Shown piece by piece: positions 17,219 through 26,086 of a DNA stretch of 64,000 nucleotides. The translations under genes and the position numbers were made by a program. Source of the stretch: Pseudomonadota bacterium. GTDB lineage: Bacteria > Pseudomonadota > Alphaproteobacteria > Sphingomonadales > Sphingomonadaceae. Location of the stretch: NCBI GenBank assembly GCA_023458055.1, contig JAEXAW010000044.1, positions 62,001-126,000 of the forward strand. Reading direction: 5' to 3'. The stretch's first letter is position 1. Each line of letters starts with the position of its first letter. The notes beneath the pieces are model-generated. The model saw nothing but the letters and a program-made list of their open reading frames with translations, was not told the DNA's origin and did no database searches.

Positions 17219-17413
17219 ATGAAACAGCATGATGCTCCTGAAACCATCCGTGTCACCAAAGCCCGCGTGAGTTGCGACGGGTCCAGCGATATTCCCGGCG
17301 GCAATACGCTTGGCCATCCGCGAGTTTGGCTCGAAATTGATGAAAAAGGCTTTGTCGAATGCGGCTATTGTGATCGCCGTTTCGTGCTGCAGGGCGGTCC
17401 GGCCGATCATTGA
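17219..17413 (+). CDS. CHCC zinc-finger protein (NDUFS6-like)
   Basis: This 64-residue protein has the zf-CHCC arrangement: Cys in VSCDG, His in LGHPRVWL, and the CGYCDRRFVL pair. It corresponds to the zinc subunit NDUFS6 of mitochondrial complex I, and alphaproteobacterial homologues are attributed to complex I or its assembly. The start at 17219 (MKQHDAPE) gives the usual size; an earlier ATG at 17180 would add 13 residues. Confidence 0.88.
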   Translation: MKQHDAPETIRVTKARVSCDGSSDIPGGNTLGHPRVWLEIDEKGFVECGYCDRRFVLQGGPADH

Positions 17414-17472
17414 TCGGCCCCTTCGCGGGTTTGCGCTAGGAAGTTTGAGTTGCGCAACCTATATCGGCCATC

Positions 17473-18894
17473 ATGACTGATCCCCGATCCTTTCTTTACC
17501 GCCCCGATATGCTTGATCCTGACGCGGCGCTGCGCCTGACGCGCGAAGCGCTGGCCCGGACCGATGATGGGGAACTCTATCTTCAATATATCGCCAATGA
17601 GAGCTTCGTGTTCGACGACGGGCGGCTGAAGGGCGCCGATTATTCGACCAATGGCGGCTTTGGTCTGCGCGGGGTGACCGGCGAAATGACGGGCTTTGCC
17701 CATGCCAATGAAATAAGCGAAGCCGCGATCCGCCGCGCGGCCGATACGTTGAGCCTGCTCGATCCCGCCACGGCAACCCCCGCTGCGGCGCCGATCCGTA
17801 CCAACAAGCATCTCTATACGGACGGCAATCCGCTTGAGTTGGTTCCGTTCGCCGAAAAAGTGGCATTGTGCCAGAAGATCGACGCTGCGGCGCGCGCGCG
17901 CGATCCGCGCGTTTCGCAGGTCTCCGTCGTGCTGTCAGGCTCATGGAGCGTGGTTGAAATCGTGCGCGCCGATGGTTTTGTCGCGACGGATGTACGCCCG
18001 ATGGTGCGCTTGAATGTCTCGATCGTCGTCGAGCAAAATGGTCGCCGCGAAAGCGGCAGCTATGGTACGGGCGGCCGCTATCTTTATGGTCGCTTGTTCG
18101 AGGATGCGACGGCTGAGCACGCGATCAACGAAGCCTTGGCGCAGGCGCTCACCAATTTGGAATCGGTCGACGCCCCAGCAGGCGAGATGACCGTTCTGGT
18201 CGGCGCAGGCTGGCCGGGCGTGTTGCTCCATGAAGCGGTCGGTCATGGCCTGGAAGGCGATTTCAACCGCAAGGGTACCTCGGCCTTTTCGGGGCGCATC
18301 GGTGAGCGCGTCGCGGCACCCGGCGTGACCGTGGTCGATGACGGCACCATCGCCGACCGACGGGGTTCGCTTTCCATCGACGATGAAGGAACGCCGAGCC
18401 AGGAAAATATCCTGATCGAAGACGGCATCCTTAAAATGTATATTCAGGATCGTTTGAACGCGCGGCTGATGGGTGTCCCTGCAACCGGTAATGGACGGCG
18501 CGAATCCTATGCGCACGCACCGATGCCGCGCATGACCAACACCTTCATGCGCTCTGGCAATGACGATCCCGCCGAGTTGATGAGCCGGGTCAAGAACGGC
18601 ATTTATGCCAAGAATTTTGGCGGCGGCCAGGTCGATATCGTGTCGGGCAAGTTCGTCTTTTCCTGCACCGAGGCCTATAAAATCGAAAATGGCAAGCTCG
18701 GCGCGCCGATCAAGGGCGCAACGCTGATCGGCGATGGGCCGACCGCGCTCACCAAAGTCACCGGTATTGGCAATGATATGAAACTGGATGACGGCGTGGG
18801 CGTATGCGGTAAGGGTGGCCAGTCGGTTCCGGTTGGCGTTGGCCAGCCGTCGCTGCTGGTGGAAGGACTGACGGTTGGAGGCACGGCGGCGTGA
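17473..18894 (+). CDS. tldD: Metalloprotease TldD
   Basis: The 473-residue protein is the TldD half of the TldD/TldE zinc protease, known from E. coli for microcin B17 maturation and CcdA degradation. The catalytic HEAVGHGLEGD (HExxxH) is near residue 255, and GTPSQENILIEDGIL, GNGRRESYAHAPMPRMTNT and the Cys of FVFSCTEAY, all typical of TldD, follow. The partner TldE is not in the window, which is common. Confidence 0.95.
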   Translation: MTDPRSFLYRPDMLDPDAALRLTREALARTDDGELYLQYIANESFVFDDGRLKGADYSTNGGFGLRGVTGEMTGFAHANEISEAAIRRAADTLSLLDPATATPAAAPIRTNKHLYTDGNPLELVPFAEKVALCQKIDAAARARDPRVSQVSVVLSGSWSVVEIVRADGFVATDVRPMVRLNVSIVVEQNGRRESGSYGTGGRYLYGRLFEDATAEHAINEALAQALTNLESVDAPAGEMTVLVGAGWPGVLLHEAVGHGLEGDFNRKGTSAFSGRIGERVAAPGVTVVDDGTIADRRGSLSIDDEGTPSQENILIEDGILKMYIQDRLNARLMGVPATGNGRRESYAHAPMPRMTNTFMRSGNDDPAELMSRVKNGIYAKNFGGGQVDIVSGKFVFSCTEAYKIENGKLGAPIKGATLIGDGPTALTKVTGIGNDMKLDDGVGVCGKGGQSVPVGVGQPSLLVEGLTVGGTAA

Positions 18895-18929
18895 TCTCCA
18901 ACGCGATACGCGCTTGGAAGGAATGACAG

Positions 18930-19520
18930 ATGAGCCGTGCCGATGAACAAGACGAGGACATGTTCGTCTCGCCCGATAGCGTGCCGCAAGACTGGGCGCG
19001 GCAATTGCTGGACTTCTGGTTCAACGCGCATGGCCGCAGCGACTGGTTCGGCGGTGGGTCGGCCTTTGACGAGAAAGTAGCGCGTTTTGCGGATTGGCGC
19101 ACGGCGCTTCGTAGCCAGCCTGCAAACTCCTTCCTGACCGACCCCGACACGGCGCGCGCTGCTATCCTGTTGTTCGATCAGATGCCACGCAACCTCTACC
19201 GCAAACAGTCCGAAGCCTTTGCGACCGACGAACTGGCGGTGCAGATTGCGCGCGGGGCGGTTAAACAAGGCTTTGATCAGGGCCTCGACGATGATGCGCG
19301 TGCCTTTCTTTATATGCCGTTCGAGCATAGTGAAGATATAGACGACCAGCGCGAATCCCTCCGCCTGATGAATGCCATCAACGCGGATTATGGCAGTTTT
19401 GCGCAAAAGCATTTCGACATAATCGACCGTTTCGGACGCTTCCCGCATCGCAACGCCGCTCTTGGCCGGGAAACCCGCGAGGGCGAAGCGGAAGCGATCG
19501 CCCAAGGCGAAAACTGGTAA
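18930..19520 (+). CDS. DUF924 family protein
   Basis: The 196-residue product matches the DUF924 family through LLDFWFNAHGRSDWFGG, the ILLFDQMPRNLYR motif and LYMPFEHSEDIDDQ. The family is all-helical, TPR-like and of unknown function. An AAGGAATGACAG ribosome-binding region precedes the ATG. It sits 35 bases after tldD and 17 bases before the next gene, probably in the same transcript. Confidence 0.9.
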   Translation: MSRADEQDEDMFVSPDSVPQDWARQLLDFWFNAHGRSDWFGGGSAFDEKVARFADWRTALRSQPANSFLTDPDTARAAILLFDQMPRNLYRKQSEAFATDELAVQIARGAVKQGFDQGLDDDARAFLYMPFEHSEDIDDQRESLRLMNAINADYGSFAQKHFDIIDRFGRFPHRNAALGRETREGEAEAIAQGENW

Positions 19521-19537
19521 GACCTGCACCCGCCGCA

Positions 19538-20239
19538 ATGACCATCAAAGTTGCCAGCTATAATATTCGTAAAGCAATCGGGCTTGACCGTCGCCGCAGT
19601 CCGGAGCGCACGCTCGAGGTATTGTGCGAACTCGACGCCGACGTGATCGCCTTACAAGAAGCGGATCGCCGCTTCGGCGGGCGGGCAGCGGCCATTCCGG
19701 TGCATATGCTGTTTGAGCATAGCCCCTATAAAGCGGTCCATCTTGACATGCGGCCGCAAAGCATCGGCTGGCATGGCAATGCGATCTTGGTGAAGAAGCA
19801 CATCGAGGTCGAACATTGCGAGCCGGTTTATTTGCCAACGCTTGAACCGCGCGGGGCGGTTATGGCGGACCTGCGCGTCAATGGCGAGGCTTTGCGGGTG
19901 GTCGGCATGCATCTTGATCTTTCCGGCCTGTGGCGGCGACGGCAGGCCAAGGCGCTGTTGCATCACCTCGGCGCGTTACCGCGGTCCTTGCCAACTGTGA
20001 TGATGGGCGATCTTAACGAGTGGACCAATCGCGGCTGTCTCAAGGATTTCGCGATTGAGCATCAAGTCTTGCGTCCGGGACGGAGCTTTCACAGCCGCCG
20101 CCCGGTCGGTGAACTCGACCGCATCATCGTTTCCAACGATATCGCGATTGATGGTTGCGGGGTGCATCACAGTATCACCGCCTCGCGTGCCTCGGACCAT
20201 CTTCCGATCTGGGCGGAGTTGCAGCTGCCTAAAAAATAG
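19538..20239 (+). CDS. Endonuclease/exonuclease/phosphatase (EEP) family protein
   Basis: The 233-residue protein has the EEP catalytic set: ASYNIRKA at the N-terminus, IALQEADRRFGG, GMHLDLSGL, MMGDLNEWTN, ELDRIIVS and the C-terminal SDHLPIWAEL. These place the metal-binding Asn, Glu, Asp and His. There is no signal peptide. Such proteins hydrolyse phosphodiesters of nucleic acids or lipids; the substrate is not predictable. The gene is often near phospholipase D-type enzymes in proteobacteria, but not here. Confidence 0.9.
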   Translation: MTIKVASYNIRKAIGLDRRRSPERTLEVLCELDADVIALQEADRRFGGRAAAIPVHMLFEHSPYKAVHLDMRPQSIGWHGNAILVKKHIEVEHCEPVYLPTLEPRGAVMADLRVNGEALRVVGMHLDLSGLWRRRQAKALLHHLGALPRSLPTVMMGDLNEWTNRGCLKDFAIEHQVLRPGRSFHSRRPVGELDRIIVSNDIAIDGCGVHHSITASRASDHLPIWAELQLPKK

Positions 20240-20326
20240 GCAGGTGCGTGCGCGCACTGCTCAATAATCCGGCGGTGAATCGCAAACTTCCCTGATTTTT
20301 TCTAACCAACGTTCCCCGTCGGCATG

Positions 20327-20343
20327 CTGGCACGCATGTTGCA
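20327..20343 (+). promoter_or_regulatory. Sigma-54 (RpoN) promoter of amtB
   Basis: CTGGCACG (20327-20334), four bases, then TTGCA (20339-20343) match the -24/-12 consensus YTGGCACG-N4-TTGCW at every defined position. Transcription would start near 20354, leaving a leader of about 50 bases before amtB at 20403. This implies nitrogen control through NtrC. A GTGCGCGCAC palindrome about 80 bases upstream could be an enhancer remnant but is weak. Confidence 0.88.
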
Positions 20344-20402
20344 CTGCATCATTATCATACCCGCCGCAGCGTGGGGACCTTGAGCAGAAAAAGGGGACAA
20401 GA

Positions 20403-21779
20403 ATGAACCGATACCAACTCGCACGACTAATGGGGGCGGCGCTCGGGCTTATCAGCGCAGCGACCGCCCACGCGCAGAGTGCAGCCACAGCAGCGGCCGA
20501 GACCGCGCAAGCGGCCGCGCCTATGGTCGCCGAAACGATGGACAAAGGCGATACAGCGTGGATGATGACCTCGACCCTGCTGGTCCTCCTTATGATCCTG
20601 CCCGGCCTTGCGCTTTTCTATGGCGGCTTGGTCCGATCCAAAAACATGCTTTCGGTCATGACGCAGATCGGCGCGTCGGCGGCGCTCGCGATGCTGATCT
20701 GGGTGGCCTATGGTTACAGTCTTGCCTTCGGCCCTGATGGCGCCGCGGGTCTAACGCCCTTCATCGCGGGGTTCGGTAAAGCCTTTCTGACCGGCGTCAC
20801 ACCTGCCTCGACCGCAGCGACCTTTACCAAAGGCGTGGTGATCCCCGAATATGTGTTCGTCAGCTTCCAGATGACCTTTGCTGCAATCACCGCCGCGCTC
20901 GTGCTGGGATCGGTGGTTGAACGGATGAAGTTTGCTGCGGTTATGGTCTTCGTCGCGATCTGGCTCACCATCGTCTATTTTCCCATCGCTCATATGGTAT
21001 GGGCCGCTGGCGGTCTTTTCTTTGAAATGGGCGCGCTCGATTTTGCAGGTGGCACGGTGGTCCATATCAATGCCGGGGTTTCCGCGCTGGTCGCCTGCCT
21101 CATCCTCGGCAAGCGCATCGGCTATCAGAAGGAAGCGCTGGCACCGCATTCGCTGACGATGACCGCGATTGGCACCGGTCTCCTGTGGGTCGGCTGGTTC
21201 GGTTTCAATGCAGGGTCGGCGCTCGAAGCCAATGGCTCGGCAGGGCTTGCAATGATCAACACCTTCGTCGCGACCGCAGCGGGAGGCCTTGTGTGGATGG
21301 CGGTCGAGCGCATTGTCGGTCACAAGGGTTCGGCCCTCGGTTTTTGCTCCGGTATTATTGCAGGGCTCGTCGCGGTAACTCCCGCTGCGGGCAACAGCGG
21401 CCCGATGGGCGCGATTATCCTCGGCGCCGTTGCATCGTTGGTCTGCTTTTTCGTGGTCAGCAAGGTCAAGCCCAAGCTCGGCTTTGACGATGCGCTGGAT
21501 GCGTTCGGTATTCACGGCGTTGGCGGCATTGTCGGCGCGCTCGGGACCGCCATTGTTTATGCGCCCCAATTTGGCGGCCCCGGCGATGGATCAACCGGCA
21601 TTGCCGCCCAACTGGGCGTGCAGATCATGGCCACGCTCACCACAATTATATGGGCGTCAATCGGCACAGCGATTGCGATTTATGCGGCCAAGGCGGTCAC
21701 CGGGCTGCGCGTTACGCCCGATGCAGAACGCGAAGGGCTCGACCTCGCTGAACATGGCGAGCGCGCCTATAATTATTGA
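20403..21779 (+). CDS. amtB: Ammonium transporter (Amt/MEP/Rh family)
   Basis: The 458-residue channel begins with a cleavable signal peptide (to AHAQS) and has eleven further membrane helices. The twin pore histidines are in GGTVVHINAGVSALVACL and DAFGIHGVGGIVGAL; LFYGGLVRSKNML and the C-terminal DAEREGLDLAEHGE are typical. It takes up ammonium when nitrogen is scarce, consistent with the sigma-54 promoter upstream. The usual PII gene glnK is not adjacent: the upstream gene is the EEP enzyme and downstream is a TonB receptor. Confidence 0.96.
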   Translation: MNRYQLARLMGAALGLISAATAHAQSAATAAAETAQAAAPMVAETMDKGDTAWMMTSTLLVLLMILPGLALFYGGLVRSKNMLSVMTQIGASAALAMLIWVAYGYSLAFGPDGAAGLTPFIAGFGKAFLTGVTPASTAATFTKGVVIPEYVFVSFQMTFAAITAALVLGSVVERMKFAAVMVFVAIWLTIVYFPIAHMVWAAGGLFFEMGALDFAGGTVVHINAGVSALVACLILGKRIGYQKEALAPHSLTMTAIGTGLLWVGWFGFNAGSALEANGSAGLAMINTFVATAAGGLVWMAVERIVGHKGSALGFCSGIIAGLVAVTPAAGNSGPMGAIILGAVASLVCFFVVSKVKPKLGFDDALDAFGIHGVGGIVGALGTAIVYAPQFGGPGDGSTGIAAQLGVQIMATLTTIIWASIGTAIAIYAAKAVTGLRVTPDAEREGLDLAEHGERAYNY

Positions 21780-21834
21780 GCTTGCGGGAGAGGGCAGCCT
21801 CTCCCCTCCAAGGGTTCCTCCTGCGAACCACCTG

Positions 21835-21865
21835 TGGCCGGAGTGCAACACTCCGGCCATTTTTT
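21835..21865 (+). terminator. Rho-independent terminator of amtB
   Basis: TGGCCGGAGTG (21835-21845) and CACTCCGGCCA (21849-21859) form a perfect 11-base stem with a CAA loop, followed by six T. Confidence 0.93.
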
Positions 21866-21984
21866 CGATAGTCTTCGTTAAAACTCTACTTTGGCTATGT
21901 AAAAACTAGATAATATAGATTAACAGTTACATTTGAAACCAAACGCGAAGATTTGGTCCAAAACGATGGAGAGGGAGAAATATC

Positions 21985-24393
21985 ATGACATTTGCCCATT
22001 CGAAAACCATGCGTGGTTTGTTGCTAGCAGGCCTTTCAACCCTGTCCCTTGCGATGGCCGGCGGGGCCAGCGCGCAGGAATTGCAGGATGAAGGCGAAGG
22101 CGGCAACGAAATCGTTGTGACCGCAACCAAGCGCAATTCGACGGTGCAGGATGTGCCCTTCTCGATCAACGCGCAGACCGAAGCCGATATTCGCAAATCG
22201 GGTGCTACCACGGTTGAAGATCTTTCGCGCAATGTCGCGGGTCTTGCGGTGCAAAATCTCGGGCCCGGTCAAAGCCAGGTATCCATCCGCGGCGTCGCCT
22301 CGGGCCAGATTGCGCGCGACCAACCCGGCGTCAAGGAACAGGTCGGCGTCTATCTTGACGAGTCCGTGATCTCGATGTCCTTGTTCACCCCCGATCTGGA
22401 CCTCTTCGATTTGAACCGCGTCGAAACGCTGCGCGGCCCGCAAGGCACTTTGTTCGGCTCGGGATCGATGGGCGGCACGATCCGCTATATCACCAACCAG
22501 CCGCGCTTCGACCGCACCGAAGGCAAGGTTGAGGCAAACATTAACCTCGTCGACGGCAAGGATGTCGGTGGACACCTCAAGGGCGCAGTCAACATGCCGA
22601 TGGGCGAAAACGCAGCCGTCCGCGCGGTCGGCTATTATACGCGCTATGGCGGCTTCATTGATGCCGTTGGTCCGGCAGCGGGCAAGAATATCAATGATGG
22701 TGAACGCTATGGCGGCCGTCTTGCAGTCGCGCTCCAGCTCGGCGATGCGCTGACGCTGACGCCCCGCGTGGTCTATCAGAAAATCTCGACCAACGGCTTT
22801 AATCGTGAGGAAGTCTATAATTTCTACGCCAACCCCTACACGACGAGCCGACCCGCTTATACATTTGGCGAACGCCAGCAATATTTGAAGTTGCGCGAAA
22901 AATTCGTCGACAAGGTACTGATCGGTGACCTTACCGCAGCGATTGATACCGACGTGATCGACGTGACCTCGGTCACCAGCTATACCAACCGCGACATTCT
23001 GGTGAGCCGCGATGCCAGCGCGTTGACCGGATCGGTGTCGTGGTCACCCTTCGTGACCGCGCTCGGTGTCAATCCGGCGCTGGCCGACCTGCCGTCCAAC
23101 CTGCGCGATACCACCAAACTCAAGCAATTCACGCAGGAGTTGCGGTTTGCGTCGGACAATGAAGGCGCTTTCAACTGGGTGGTCGGCGGATTCTATTCGC
23201 ACGGCGACCGTAAATATCAGCAATTGCTGCCGACCCCCGGCTATGATGCCTATGTCGATGCCGCACTCGGGGCTGGAACATCAGCGGGAGCGGCCAACGG
23301 CTTCCCCCTCAACTCACCCTACAACGCTGCGATTCCCTACAAGCTGGACCAGCTTTCGATTTTCGGCGAGGCGAATTACGAATTCGGACCCCTCACCGCG
23401 ACGGCGGGCCTGCGTCATTACACTTATAAGGAAGTGCGCACCTTCAAATCGGGCGGCCTGTTTGCCAATGGCGATAATAACCGCGACAAGACCAGCGCGT
23501 CCGGTTTCAACCCGCGCCTGCTTTTGAGCTTTGAAGTGAGCCCGCGGGTCACGCTCAATGCGCAAATGTCCAAGGGCTTCCGGCTCGGCGGCGTGAATGA
23601 CCCGCTCAACATTCCGCTCTGCTCGGGCGGTGCGACCGGTCCCGATGCGCGCACCTTCGGCAATCGCCCCACCTTCAAGGATGAATCGCTGTGGAACTAT
23701 GAAGGCGGGATCAAGTCACAATTCGGCGCGTTCACCTTCAACGCGGCGGCTTTCTATAACAAGATCAAGAATCTTCAGGTCACCGCCGATGCAGGATCCT
23801 GTTCTTCGCGCATCGTCTTCAATGCTGAAAAAGCCCATTCCAAGGGCGTTGAAGTCGAGATGGGTTATCGTCCGGTCAGCGGGCTCGACTTGTCGCTGTC
23901 GGGTAGCTTGATCGACGCCAAGTTCGATTCAACCCTGCTGGATTCGACCGGAACACAGGTGATTGCCGGGATTCGCAAAGGCAACCGCCTGCCCTCGACT
24001 CCCAAATTCCAGATGTCGGCCAATGCCAATTACAGCTTCCCGATGGCCGGCGGTGAGGCCTATCTCGGGGCTGCCTTCCAGCATGTCGGTTCGCGCTATA
24101 CCCAGCCGGGTGATCAGGAACCGGGTGCGGGCGTGTTCAGCCACTTCACTTATGGCGGCACGCCTGCGGGCACGACAACCAATCTCAACCTCAAGCTGCC
24201 GAGCTACGAGCTGGTCAACCTGTCGGCAGGCATCGATTTTGAAAATAATTTCGGCGTGATGCTCTACGTCAACAATCTGCTCGACGAAAATGCCTTGCTG
24301 GCGTTTGACCGCGAACGCGGTGGTCGCGCGCGGCTTGGTTTTTCGACCAATACGCCGCGCACTTATGGTGTCACGGTGCGCAAGGGTTTCTAA
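21985..24393 (+). CDS. TonB-dependent receptor
   Basis: The 802-residue outer-membrane receptor has a signal peptide ending near SAQELQ, a TonB box-like EIVVTATKR near residue 43, a plug domain (VSIRGVASG, VETLRGPQGTLFGSGSMGG) and a C-terminal barrel ending in an aromatic residue (VTVRKGF). It uses TonB energy to import a large or scarce ligand, which cannot be named. A strong GAGAGGGAG ribosome-binding site precedes the ATG. It has its own terminator and faces a GMC oxidoreductase. Confidence 0.94.
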   Translation: MTFAHSKTMRGLLLAGLSTLSLAMAGGASAQELQDEGEGGNEIVVTATKRNSTVQDVPFSINAQTEADIRKSGATTVEDLSRNVAGLAVQNLGPGQSQVSIRGVASGQIARDQPGVKEQVGVYLDESVISMSLFTPDLDLFDLNRVETLRGPQGTLFGSGSMGGTIRYITNQPRFDRTEGKVEANINLVDGKDVGGHLKGAVNMPMGENAAVRAVGYYTRYGGFIDAVGPAAGKNINDGERYGGRLAVALQLGDALTLTPRVVYQKISTNGFNREEVYNFYANPYTTSRPAYTFGERQQYLKLREKFVDKVLIGDLTAAIDTDVIDVTSVTSYTNRDILVSRDASALTGSVSWSPFVTALGVNPALADLPSNLRDTTKLKQFTQELRFASDNEGAFNWVVGGFYSHGDRKYQQLLPTPGYDAYVDAALGAGTSAGAANGFPLNSPYNAAIPYKLDQLSIFGEANYEFGPLTATAGLRHYTYKEVRTFKSGGLFANGDNNRDKTSASGFNPRLLLSFEVSPRVTLNAQMSKGFRLGGVNDPLNIPLCSGGATGPDARTFGNRPTFKDESLWNYEGGIKSQFGAFTFNAAAFYNKIKNLQVTADAGSCSSRIVFNAEKAHSKGVEVEMGYRPVSGLDLSLSGSLIDAKFDSTLLDSTGTQVIAGIRKGNRLPSTPKFQMSANANYSFPMAGGEAYLGAAFQHVGSRYTQPGDQEPGAGVFSHFTYGGTPAGTTTNLNLKLPSYELVNLSAGIDFENNFGVMLYVNNLLDENALLAFDRERGGRARLGFSTNTPRTYGVTVRKGF

Positions 24394-24419
24394 ATCGAGC
24401 CCTGTTTAATTTGAAGTAA

Positions 24420-24450
24420 GGCCGGAGCAGCAATGCTCCGGCCTTTTTTT
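24420..24450 (+). terminator. Rho-independent terminator of the TonB receptor gene
   Basis: GGCCGGAGCA (24420-24429) and TGCTCCGGCC (24434-24443) pair perfectly around GCAA, followed by seven T. The T run overlaps the stop codon of the convergent GMC oxidoreductase. On the minus strand no U-tract follows the stem, so it works well only for the plus strand. Confidence 0.92.
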
Positions 24451-26044
24451 ACGCCTTCAAATGCCGTTTAACAAAATCGGCGCAACGCATGCCGATCATG
24501 ATACTTGGCGCATTGGTGTTGCCCGAAATGAGGCGCGGCATGATCGAAGCGTCGGCGACATAAAGGCCATCTATCCCGCGCACCCGCAATTCGGGATCGA
24601 CCACATCGCTTGCATCGGCTCCCATACGGCAGGTGCCGACCGGGTGATAGATGGTGTCTGCGCGCGCACGGATCAGCGCGTCGAGCGCATTATCATCCGC
24701 ATAATCGACCGGATGGCGATCGCGCACGATATATTTTTTGAGCGGCTCGGTATCACAGATGCGCGCCATCAGACGGGTTGCATCGCGGAGCAGGGCGATA
24801 TCCTCGCCGTCCGGATCCGACAGGAAATTGGGATTGATCGCCGGAGCGGCCACCGGGTCTTTGCTTTTGAGGCGCACGGTTCCGCGTGATTTCGGGCGCA
24901 GCACACAAGCATGGACAGAAAAGCCCGTCTCCCTCACCTTGTCGCGGCCATGATTTTGCACGATGCCGCGGATGAAATGATATTGCACATCGGGCGCGGG
25001 CGCATCGGGACGGATTTTCGCAAAACCGCCGCTTTCGGCAAAGGGCGTCGTCATCAGACCCGACTTATGGCGGCGATATTCGACCAGTGCTTTCAGCATC
25101 CGCCACATCGAAGCGAGTGAACCGCCTAGAAGGTCGGGGCTGTTGGCATCATAGGCGACGATATGATCGCAATGATCCTGAAGATCGGCCCCCACTGCCG
25201 CCTTGTCGAGTACCGCGTCGATGCCCATCGCTTTCAAATGCTCTGCGGGACCGATCCCGGACAGCATCAAGGTCTGCGGGCTGCCGAAAGCGCCGCCCGA
25301 AACGACAATCGCCTGTTTGGCTTTGAGCGTTTGCTGCTGCCCGCCCCGCCGCACCACGACGCCGGTAGCCCGACCATTTTCGATGATAATCCGCTCGACC
25401 ATTGTATCAGTGCGCACATCAAGATTGGCTTTGCCCTTCAACGGATCAAGAAACGCTCGCGCCGCCGACCAGCGTTCGCCTTGATGCTGGGTCACCTGAT
25501 AAAGACCAAAGCCTTCCTGACGTCCGCCATTAAAATCGTCGGTTTCCGGATATTGGAGCTGTGTTGCCGCTTCAACAAAAGCGCGGCTGGGTTCGCTCGG
25601 CCAGTGCTGGTCGCTGACATGGAGCGGTCCTTTGTCGCCGTGAAAGACATTGCCACCGCGTTCGTTGCTTTCGCCCTTTTTGAACCAGGGGAGCACATCC
25701 GAATAACGCCAACCGGTGCAGCCAAGATCGGCCCAATTGTCATAATCCCACTGATTACCGCGAATATAGAGCATCGCATTGATCGCACTGGACCCGCCGA
25801 GACCACGCCCCCGTGGCTGATAGCCGACACGACCGCCAAGGCCATCCATCGCTTCGGTGTCGAAGTTCCAATTGGAAGCTTTGGGGGCGGCAACAAGCAT
25901 GCCGGGCGTCCGGATGGCAAAGCCATCATTTTTTCCACCCGCTTCGATTACGCACACCGTCCGGTCGCCATCTTCGGCAAGCCCGCCTGCCACGGAACAA
26001 CCGCCCGATCCCCCGCCGATGACGATGATGTCGTAACTATCCAT
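24449..26044 (-). CDS. GMC family FAD-dependent oxidoreductase (choline/alcohol dehydrogenase type)
   Basis: The 531-residue enzyme starts with the FAD-binding IIVIGGGSGGCSVAGGL and carries both GMC signatures: GRGLGGSSAINAMLYIRGN and GAFGSPQTLMLSGIGP. The C-terminal HPVGTCRMG holds the catalytic His. It oxidises a primary alcohol; choline, aliphatic alcohols and polyethylene glycol are all substrates known for close families. There is no signal peptide. It lies just downstream of the fatty-acid-hydroxylase gene on the same strand. Confidence 0.92.
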   Translation of the reverse strand: MDSYDIIVIGGGSGGCSVAGGLAEDGDRTVCVIEAGGKNDGFAIRTPGMLVAAPKASNWNFDTEAMDGLGGRVGYQPRGRGLGGSSAINAMLYIRGNQWDYDNWADLGCTGWRYSDVLPWFKKGESNERGGNVFHGDKGPLHVSDQHWPSEPSRAFVEAATQLQYPETDDFNGGRQEGFGLYQVTQHQGERWSAARAFLDPLKGKANLDVRTDTMVERIIIENGRATGVVVRRGGQQQTLKAKQAIVVSGGAFGSPQTLMLSGIGPAEHLKAMGIDAVLDKAAVGADLQDHCDHIVAYDANSPDLLGGSLASMWRMLKALVEYRRHKSGLMTTPFAESGGFAKIRPDAPAPDVQYHFIRGIVQNHGRDKVRETGFSVHACVLRPKSRGTVRLKSKDPVAAPAINPNFLSDPDGEDIALLRDATRLMARICDTEPLKKYIVRDRHPVDYADDNALDALIRARADTIYHPVGTCRMGADASDVVDPELRVRGIDGLYVADASIMPRLISGNTNAPSIMIGMRCADFVKRHLKA

Positions 26045-26086
26045 GCCTCATTCCTCCCCATCTGTTTGGCGCGTCAATGGTTTATA

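Noticed and set aside
20751..21569. 272-codon minus-strand frame inside amtB
   Set aside because: It is a shadow of a strongly conserved membrane protein; composition is charged and repetitive.
22036..22881. 281-codon minus-strand frame inside the first TonB receptor
   Set aside because: It is the antisense of the plug and early barrel region.
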